Positions 56,589 to 64,000 of a stretch of 64,000 bases of DNA are shown in pieces. A program made the translations under genes and the position numbers. Under the pieces are notes generated by a model. The model saw only the letters and a program-made list of their open reading frames with translations, did not search any database and was not told the origin of the DNA. Location of the stretch: NCBI GenBank assembly GCA_932294295.1, contig OW028585.1:13734771-13798770 (forward strand), read 5' to 3'. Within the stretch, counting starts at the first letter, position 1. Each line of letters starts with the position of its first letter. The DNA comes from Alitta virens (taxonomy: Eukaryota > Annelida > Polychaeta > Phyllodocida > Nereididae).

Positions 56589-56728
56589 CTGAAGAAGATA
56601 TAATGGATGGAATGGTTTATATAACAATAAATATCATTATTTCAAAGGGAATCTCAGTATCAAAATGAATAGATGGGACTGACTATTGTATGATACTCAA
56701 GAAAATGGCATACAATTATTTAACATAC

Positions 56729-56963
56729 CATATATAATGATATTAATTCCTGCCCTTCTCATAGAATAAGCGACACTGGACTCAGCTCCTCTTTCTCGAG
56801 TAGGTATTCCATCAGAGAACAGGATCACATGACGTTGTCTGGAGCTGTCTGTCAAGAGACGTTGAGCTTGGCGAAGACCGTCTGCGATATAAGTTGCGAC
56901 TTCTTGTATACCACGATTATGTGCTGCATTTCGACATTTCGAATGGTGTACACCAAGGATTGC
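56729..56963 (-). CDS. von Willebrand A domain, C-terminal half exon
   Basis: Acceptor AAACTTCAG before 56963; donor TATG/GTATGT after 56729 (phase 1). Reads AILGVHHSKCRNAAHNRGIQ, EVATYIADGLRQAQRLLTDS and SRQRHVILFSDGIPTRERGA, ending AGINIIIYG. VILFSDG is the fourth VWA strand with its conserved Asp-Gly. VWA domains mediate extracellular adhesion and often sit in collagens, matrilins or sushi/CTLD proteins. The first half of this domain was not found upstream on this strand within the window. Confidence 0.78.
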
Positions 56964-57169
56964 CTGAAGTTTAAATTTATATGAAAAAGCAAATGTTAAA
57001 TTTCAATGATAAAAATTGCACAAATGTAGTACAAAATTTACTCACAACTTGGTCTGATAAATTGCATACTTCAAATTTACAGTTCGCTTACAAAAAGAGA
57101 CTGATTACAAATATGTGAAGAGGCACAAAATACTTTTTCAGTTAAATTAAATAGACATATAGTTATGGA
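56964..57169. other. No further exon recognised
   Basis: Intronic AT-rich DNA upstream of the VWA exon; nothing identified. Confidence 0.35.
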
Positions 57170-57310
57170 AAGTGCAGCCCTCAAAGGCACGTTTTTGCTG
57201 CTATCTAGGGTTGATTGATGAGAGAGAGAGAGAGGAGTCCACCCACGTTACACATTTACCCCATGGGTGGGATCTTTAACTTGCCTCAGCATGGACACTG
57301 ACTACAAGGG
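57170..57310 (-). mobile_element. SINE B-related fragment
   Basis: GAAAGTGCAGCCCTCAAAGG, GAGAGAGAGAGAGGAGTCCAC, CCCCATGGGTGGGATCTTTA. Matches 51331-51455. Confidence 0.6.
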
Positions 57311-58379
57311 ACCGCCAATTCAACGTATCATCTGAACATAGCATTAGATTTAGGTGAAGCGAAATAAATGGCTTGTAAGAGTCGGACCTTGTAGGCAGGG
57401 TGAATACACTCATAGGCCATTTAAGCGGAGTAACACCAGATGTCATTCTTGAAGGGTTTTCGGAGTAAACATTGCCACAGATCAAGGAACAGGTGTTTTC
57501 GTCGTTTACTTGTCTCCCAACAAATTAAGACTCATACAAGATACCTGACAAGCCTAACCAAGATGGCATCTCCAGTAGAGAAAATAGCAGAGATGTTTAT
57601 GGAGACTGTAATGTATGTAGCCAGATTGGTTACAACCAGTGGCACAAGCGGTATATATTTGTCTGTATTTTTAATTATATTTTATTATTTGTCTGAATTG
57701 TAAAATTGTATTTTATTATTAGTATTTTTAGTAGTCACAACCGGGACCGACTTTCTGTAAAATACATAGTTACCACAACATTTAATATAGACCGTTAGCT
57801 TAACACTTTTAGTATTATTATCTTATTACTGTAAAAGTACTGTATTATTGTATGTTATTTGTATGTTTGACAAATATATCAATGATGATAATATAAAATT
57901 ATATATATATATAGTATTACATTGGCCTCTGATATTAAATCTAAACAGACATTTATTGGTCAAATTGAGCAATACTAGAAAGGTATAATGTCCACTAATG
58001 CAGGACCGGCTGCAGGAGGTAGCCTTGCAGCAGTCCTATCACTGAGTAGGCTTTTTGAGTTCAAACAGTATCTAAGTATAACAAGCAAAGCTCTCTTTTA
58101 GCAAAAGACCTACATCAGAACTGGTAGAAGTAGTGTAGACATGGGAAAAAAATGAATTGATGAATGTTGTATTGACTGAAAGTCATTAGTTGCATGTAAC
58201 AGATATTGACAAGGTATCGTATCAAAATATAACAATCAATTAGTATAGTTCATATAGGTTTATGTCTTTCTTCCATTGCCGAAAAATTATATGTCCATTT
58301 TCATTTCAGAGTTGAAAGATCCCTTCCTACTCTTGCCTAGCTACCCACAACTGTCTGCAAATCGACCACTTGCACCATC
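57311..58379. other. No gene recognised
   Basis: A piece at 58310-58380 follows a good acceptor (TTTCATTTCAG) and stays open (ELKDPFLLLPSYPQLSA), but runs into MITE M1 and is not called. Confidence 0.35.
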
Positions 58380-58381
58380 TA

Positions 58382-58532
58382 CATGGCCAAATGTGCCCCG
58401 TGCAGTTTCCATGTGTTTGGATAAACGGATGGAAAATGCATGGTTTTCGCCTGATTATGTTTAGGTGAAAACCATGCATTTTCCATGCGTTTATCCTTCT
58501 CATGGAAAATGCATGTGGCACATTTGGCCATG
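58382..58532. mobile_element. Palindromic MITE, family M1 (copy 3)
   Basis: CATGGCCAAATGTGCC to GGCACATTTGGCCATG with TA on both sides (58380-58381, 58533-58534). The interior holds a second symmetric pair, GCATGGTTTTCGCCTGATTA and its inverse. Best preserved with copy 4. Confidence 0.88.
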
Positions 58533-58663
58533 TACTGTTTTAGTAATAATAAAAAGAGACGATCTCTACCAAACTGTTTATCTGCTATGTCATTGTGACT
58601 GGTAGGTATGACATCCTTGCTCAATCTGTTAAAACGCAGAACAATGCATACCATTGTACCATT

Positions 58664-58762
58664 TTGGTGGCTTAGTGGTGAAGGCATTCCACACTGGCCA
58701 ACTCTGCTGATGGTCCTAGGTTAGATTCCACTGGCGGCAGGCCACTTCATTAGCTATACAGA
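58664..58762 (+). mobile_element. SINE B head, interrupted
   Basis: TGGCTTAGTGGTGAAGGCAT (A box region), CACTGGCCAACTCTGCTGAT and GGTCCTAGGTTAGATTCC (B box), up to TTAGCTATACAGA. The matching body resumes at 59652 after an inserted element. Confidence 0.65.
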
Positions 58763-59651
58763 GTGCGGCCTAAAAACTTGCACCAGGCATCTCCTCTTTC
58801 GAGATAGCTCTAGGTTACACAAATGCTTATGAGGTTCTAAAATTTTTGCCACATTTAGCCAGGGGTATAATAAATTGGTCATTGTCAGACAATATCAGTG
58901 TGTGAATTATTGAGAGGGTGCATGCTGCAGGGCTTGTTCTGAGTAACGCATATCACAGAAGTAAAAATTTCTGTCTGCTTGCATGGTTTCTCTAGTTGCA
59001 GAAAAGTTAAACAAATTGAGATTTCCTAGTTACTACACCTCTGAGGCCACAGAAAATATAATATTTGCACAGAATCCTCCTTCAATGTTTTTTATATGTG
59101 CATATATATATTATGGTATTAGATGATAAGAAGGTTGGTTCCACATCTGATCCAGCAAGTTCACAAAACTAAAACAGAGAAATATAATGGCATTCAGGAG
59201 GGACTATTTGAATCTTCATTTATTCTGGAAATAATAACATGATTTTCAGTAGGATGGGTCAGAAAATTGACCTGAACCCAAAATGGCACTTTCCGCCTCA
59301 AAGGTGTCAATGCTCTACATTCTAATTAAAAATTAATCTATTTGCCCTATTTTTGGTGCCAAAGGTCAAGAAAGGTGTCTGTAACACATCTGTATGATCA
59401 GCAACATAATCTAATGCTTGTATTGCAAAGGCCGAGATGAAAATGACCCTAAGGTGTGATAAGTGTGCATGTGCTATATTTAGATCCATATTATCTATAA
59501 TTATTGAGGAAACAAGAAAATATATTAATAAAGATAATTTAGGACTATTATTTCTTTTGTGTGTATGATTGCAGCTGCATACAATCTCTGTCAATTGAGG
59601 TAATAACAAAAGAGGTAGCAATAGCTGCTGGTGCAAGTTTTTATGCCGCAC
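58763..59651. mobile_element. 0.9-kb TIR element inserted in SINE B
   Basis: GTGCGGCCTAAAAACTTGCA (58763 onward) and its inverse ending at 59651 form 24-bp TIRs with one mismatch. No transposase. The surrounding SINE B halves (58664-58762 and 59652-59745) show that it is an insertion. Target duplication unclear. Confidence 0.7.
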
Positions 59652-59775
59652 CTTGTATTCCAGCTGCTGGATGTCGATCGCATGAAACATAAAATTGGCG
59701 GTGCCTTGTACTTGTCATATAAGCTAGCTAAGTTTCAGACCACCCGCACTAAGGATTAGGGCTTTACGTCCTAAG
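59652..59775 (+). mobile_element. SINE B body, resumed, with SINE A tail piece
   Basis: GCTGGATGTCGATCGCATGA, GGCGGTGCCTTGTACTTGTC and ATATAAGCTAGC are SINE B. GATTAGGGCTTTACGTCCT at 59755-59773 is the inverse of the SINE A tail. Confidence 0.6.
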
Positions 59776-60122
59776 GTATTAAGACATTATACACTATTTG
59801 TTTATTGATTTCAGCCACCTAAAATTAGGGAACAAGATATAGAAAATATACAATGAAGTAAAATCGTGGTAAAAGCAACAGAGATAAAAACAATATAAAA
59901 TCCCATGGTATAGCACCGACTATGTAAACTGTATATTATTAAAATGCGTTTGTAATCAGCTTGGTTAAAAAGCATTCACACGACCATGGTTTAATGTAAT
60001 TATCATGAAATAGTAAATAATTAAGATTTTCTATAAAGCCACAGCTCTGTCTACCAGATATAAGTTTAATTTTCGGCTCTTTCAATAGAATTTTTGTGGG
60101 AGAAAAACCCAAGGTAATAATT
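59776..60122. other. No gene recognised
   Basis: AT-rich spacer. Confidence 0.4.
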
Positions 60123-60126
60123 GTAT

Positions 60127-60978
60127 GGATAATACCACCATTCCCACCTTGCCGATCTTCATGCCGAACTCCCTCCCGACTGATAGTTTGTCATAAGGTT
60201 CCTCAGAGATAGCAAAAGTTCGTAGCTATAATTGTAAGTTTGTAAGTCATCTCCACAGTCTGTCACAGTTCCTGGAAAGTGCGACAATTGTTGGACATGT
60301 TCAAAAATCATCTTAGCCTTCTACAATCTTTTAGGACTTCGTCGGGTGACGTAGGACCTAGAAGTTTGTATAAATTTAAGTTCGTAGACATGTTGTTAGG
60401 ATTCGTATTGAGATCGTAGCTGTTCTTAACAGTTATGAGTGAACAAGTAATTTGCAATTATTAGAGAAGACTTGGCAAACTGCCATGAAATTTGCTCACT
60501 CATATTTCATGAAAGTTCGTTGCAAAATTCATAACAGTTCTTTTAGGTGGTTAGGAGCTTAAGACCCCATTCCCACCTTGCCGAATTTCGTGCTGTACTC
60601 CTACGAACTACTAGTTTGTCATAAGGTTTGTCAGAGATCATAAAGGTTTGCCGGAGTTTGTCATAGTTCCTAGAAGGTGACTTACATTTTAGGACATGCT
60701 AAAAAATCCTCGAAGCTTTCTACGAACTGAAATAGTATGTTATAGGACTTCGTATGTTCATATATGTTCATATATGACTTCATATATGTTCATAGGTACC
60801 TCGTAGGAGATTGCAAGAGTTCCTAATAGTTCACCACAAATCAACAATAAAGATAGAAAAATTGCAAAAATTAGGCAAATTTAAAAATGAGTTTTCAGAT
60901 GACATTGGCGAACTGCCAGGAACTTTGATCACTCAGAATTAGTTAAATTTCGTCCCAAAATGTATAGTAGTTCTTGTA
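60127..60978. mobile_element. Two tandem ~430-bp Harbinger-like MITEs
   Basis: Both units start with CCATTCCCACCTTGCCGA (60128 and 60568) followed by C.G.ACTCC...C.ACT, TAGTTTGTCATAAGGTT and CAGAGAT. Each contains GTTCCT(G)GAA.GTG and GGCAAACTGCCATGAA or GGCGAACTGCCAGGAA. The second ends TAGGTAAGAACGGGGCTT, the inverse of a TIR like AAGCCCCGTTCTTACC. The start resembles the Harbinger TIR (CCGTTCCCACATAGCCGA). Confidence 0.65.
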
Positions 60979-62892
60979 GGTAAGAACGGGGCTTCAACTT
61001 GTATTCTTGTGTGCAACTTTCCTGCACTCTAACATTTAGCTAAAGAGCAGCTGCCCACCAACCAAGTGCTAGTAGGCGAGGTAGTTATGTACCGAGATCG
61101 TAATACTATAGTATTATCTTGCCTGTATTTATATAATATGATAGAAATTCACATTGTAAATTTAAGACAAAAGTCACAGTTTTAAGTAAACTATTATGCA
61201 AATTCAAATAATTTCTCAAAATTACATGTCTGTTTTTTTCAACAATCAAGGCATGTATCAAATTAATATCGTGATTTCGTTTGCCTAAACCAAGTTCATT
61301 TTTATGAATTATGCCTTGTATAAAATTAACATCTTAAATTATTATATTACAAGTTAGTTGAATACATTCAGTACCATAAAACAACGTTGGAACTCTAAAT
61401 GTTTTCCACAGATAAGTGTTAACACTTGCACGGTGTAATATATACACCATATAAGGTGTGAATATGTCACAATTTGATAAGAGGTCCCATATCAAATATG
61501 ATGTAAAAATACACCATATTTATTTCTTTTAAAATTTTCACATTTTCATATAACTTTCTGCAGTACTTGAACTTTTACTACCGTAGGTGGCAGCACGTGC
61601 AATAACAGACCAGTAGGTCCCTCTAGGAGAATATGTGCATAAAGTAGTCACTGGCTAATAAATAATGTCTCAATTGTATTATTTTCAGCAAATTTTGGCG
61701 ATTTCAGTTCATTTTAATACACAGAGAAATGATATTGCGATCATTGATATAAAGTATACAGTATAGCTCACCATATAATATAGCATATATATATAGTATA
61801 GCATTAAAATAAAGTACAATTTAGCTGACATCTTGCAGATTTTTGCAAGTTAAACTGAGCTAGCCTGAACTAGAACACAAATGAAACGCCTTGATACCTT
61901 ACCCAACCAATGTAGCCAAAACTGTCTATTGGAGCTCTAACATAATTATCTGCAGTGACTAAGTTAATAATGACTTGTATTTCATACTGTGAGTCACATG
62001 ATACATTAACTATGTTTAGAGATTTTATAAATGCATTTCTTGTTTCATTTTATTTTTCAAATATATTTTAAGAGGATAGCCAGATCAGTTGAAGCTGTTA
62101 AATATAATTGTACGACATGGTTATATTATGTCCGATTTCAGATGAACAACTATTAGGTTCGCCAGCTAGGTATGGCTTGGTTTGGTTAGCTATGGCTTTG
62201 TCCTGCTTGTAGCACTTGCAATCCTTACCATGATGTTCCTTCCATATGTAGCCAATATTCATATGTTATAACACCATATGGCTCATAGGTGGCATGTACG
62301 TCAGCGGCTTTTGGCCTTAGTGAATGTCTCCTATGACCATAATATAGTCGGTTTTCCTTGGTTGTTTTTGTTTATGTAAATTGTAAGTTTTTGGTCAAAT
62401 AAATACTTTCTGTTTGTCTGTTCTGTCTGTCTTTAGCCAGTTGGGACTATACAACAGTCTAAATCTATCCCCAAGAAGCCTGATCTGACAAGGTGTTTGT
62501 TGCCATCTGATGTAAAATTCATTGTTTATTTATTCTCTAGAACATACAGTAATCATTGTGACAAGTAGCGTAGTAGGTTTCAAAATATAAGAAAACTACC
62601 GCCAATTTCGTGCAAAAAAAAAATCGCTAAGGCAGCCAATGGGAGTCCTGGATTCACATGATGGCCTCTGCAGATTGAGGTGTTTCCAAGTTTATGAAAT
62701 TGGTTGTAATAAAATTCCATTAGCATATGGGTTTCAAAACAATGTGTATATGGGTTCAGTGCAGTATAGCAGACCCAAATTTATGCCCACATTTGGCGTC
62801 CAATAAATATGAAATTCTATAAAATATTTTACACAAGTTTATAGTTCTAGCACAATTAAAATAAACACTTTGTGTAGAGTAGTGGGGTTTGG
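60979..62892. other. No gene recognised
   Basis: AT-rich, with short TA-rich tracts near 61784. No exon, RNA or known repeat was found. Confidence 0.4.
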
Positions 62893-62942
62893 GAGCGGCA
62901 GCCCAGTGCGCTACCACTGAGCTCGGCCACCACCCTAATACG
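62893..62942 (-). mobile_element. SINE A head fragment
   Basis: Minus strand GGTGGCCGAGCTCAGTGGTA, then GCGCACTGGGCTGCCGCTCC. Resembles the A-box half of SINE A only. Confidence 0.5.
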
Positions 62943-63745
62943 CAAGTGGATTGGAGTAACTGTATATTTAGATCTTTCTACTTACCCAAGGATGATGAAG
63001 AACTCGAAACAGCTTGGAAAACTTCATTATTCATGTTTTGAAATTATTGCTATCCTGTCACTGCTTCTCAAAGTCATTATTGTTACATAAAAAGGAATGA
63101 ACCATGAGTAGTCTGATTAGGGCATTAGTGGAGAGATTTTCCTGGGGTTTGCAGTTGTGTTGGACACTGTTATACATGCAATAAACACACGAGATTATGA
63201 CATTGTCATTCCACTCCATATTTCTCTTGTTGTTATGTGGTCAATCATTCAAAAAATGACATTTATTCATCTGCCAGACACCGGAGAATTGTTCATGTCA
63301 GATGATCATACCTGAGAGTTTGATAATGCCACATGTAAGTATAACTCTAACAGGTATCATTAAGAAATATTTAAATCATTTGAATTGATCAATTAAATAG
63401 TTCAATTAGTTTATTAAATTATCAAAACATTTATTGAATACTGACATATGCTATTAAATGTCTTAAAGTAATGTATTCAATTCCAACCCAGACTAACCCT
63501 CTCACTGAGAGCGAAATTTATGAAAAAAAGGTGATAATAAAATAAGTGGAAAACATTAAATAAAAATAACAAAACTAGTTGAAAATCAGTTTATATATTA
63601 ATAATTGTCTGAATAAAAAAAAAATTAATTACCTTTTTTTTAAGTATTGTATTGTATTGTACAGTATTGCATCATCATATTGCCACTGGTGAAATAGTAG
63701 CCTTGGTTATCTCGAGATTATATACTTTCATAGGTGATTTACAAA
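62943..63745. other. No gene recognised
   Basis: AT-rich spacer with no supported feature. Confidence 0.4.
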
Positions 63746-63896
63746 CATGGCCAAATGTGCCACGTGTGTTTTCCATGCGTTTGGATAAACGCCTGGAAAA
63801 CGCATGGTTTTCACCTCATTATGATGAGGCAAAAACCATGCATTTTCCATGCATTTATCCTTCTCATGGAAAACACACGTGGCACATTTGGCCGTG
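63746..63896. mobile_element. Palindromic MITE, family M1 (copy 4)
   Basis: CATGGCCAAATGTGCCACGTG at the left and its inverse at the right (one change). The interior repeats TTTCCATGCGTTTGGATAAA and its inverse around CCTCATTATGATGAGG. No TA on either side. Confidence 0.88.
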
Positions 63897-63951
63897 TCTT
63901 TGCAAAGGTTCTTTAAATGATCTTAACTGATTTGTCTTTTAATGTTTTCAG

Positions 63952-64000
63952 GATGATCTGCCTAATACAAACAATAGCTCGAAATCATCTGGACATCCGC
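63952..64000 (+). CDS. Possible exon cut by window edge
   Basis: After a strong acceptor (TTTTAATGTTTTCAG) the sequence stays open as DDLPNTNNSSKSSGHP to the last base. Short, so uncertain. Confidence 0.3.

Noticed and set aside
56418..56627. Alternative 69-codon frame ending in poly-Pro
   Set aside because: The splice phase from the preceding VWA exon selects the other frame, which gives the expected VWA ending.

Overview
The window is nuclear DNA of a multicellular animal, probably a marine invertebrate. It is AT-rich and intron-bearing, with fragmentary gene exons separated by long stretches of mobile DNA. Nothing in it is prokaryotic. The mix of tRNA-headed SINEs, several LINE lineages, PIF/Harbinger transposons, C-type lectin and von Willebrand A exons fits a deuterostome or lophotrochozoan, but the sequence alone does not name the species.

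Layout. 1-3562: a long open LINE protein (endonuclease, reverse transcriptase, zinc finger) and its 3' UTR. 3566-6808: a 3.2-kb fold-back element with 58-bp terminal inverted repeats (TIRs), flanked by TTA. 6950-12180: small MITEs, a 1.6-kb TIR element and a diverged ~120-bp repeat array. 12348-12427: a probable last exon. 12534-17561: a complete, apparently intact PIF/Harbinger transposon, TAA-flanked, with 44-bp perfect TIRs. It carries a DDE transposase gene and a convergent gene for a MADF-like DNA-binding protein with histone-H1-like S-P-x-K repeats and a Q/H-rich tail. 17565-27400: SINEs, decayed LINEs and microsatellites. 27663-30711: a C-type-lectin-like gene of three visible exons, the first of which looks frame-broken. 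30877-32235: a MITE and a SINE. 32564-48861: a 16.3-kb almost perfect palindrome with a 17-bp spacer. 49197-49883: the last four exons of a short-chain dehydrogenase/reductase, whose NAD(P)-binding N-terminus is not in the window. 50395-55000: more SINE and LINE debris and a TGACCTTGACC-rich repeat. 55669-56963: von Willebrand A exons on the minus strand. 57170-64000: SINEs, MITEs, a TIR element nested in a SINE, a Harbinger-like tandem MITE and a possible exon at the edge.

How the parts relate. The two Harbinger genes form one transposition unit. In this superfamily the Myb/MADF-like partner brings the transposase to the nucleus and to the element ends. Both ends carry dense arrays of a word that also lies in the TIR, which are plausible binding sites. 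The fold-back element at 3566 and the tandem MITE at 60127 have the same kind of end and the same end-array idea with different words, as if related families had changed binding specificity. The palindrome is the largest unexplained object. Its arms match almost base for base, yet they differ in the tandem units they contain and in the central core, which argues against a trivial copying artefact without excluding an assembly error.
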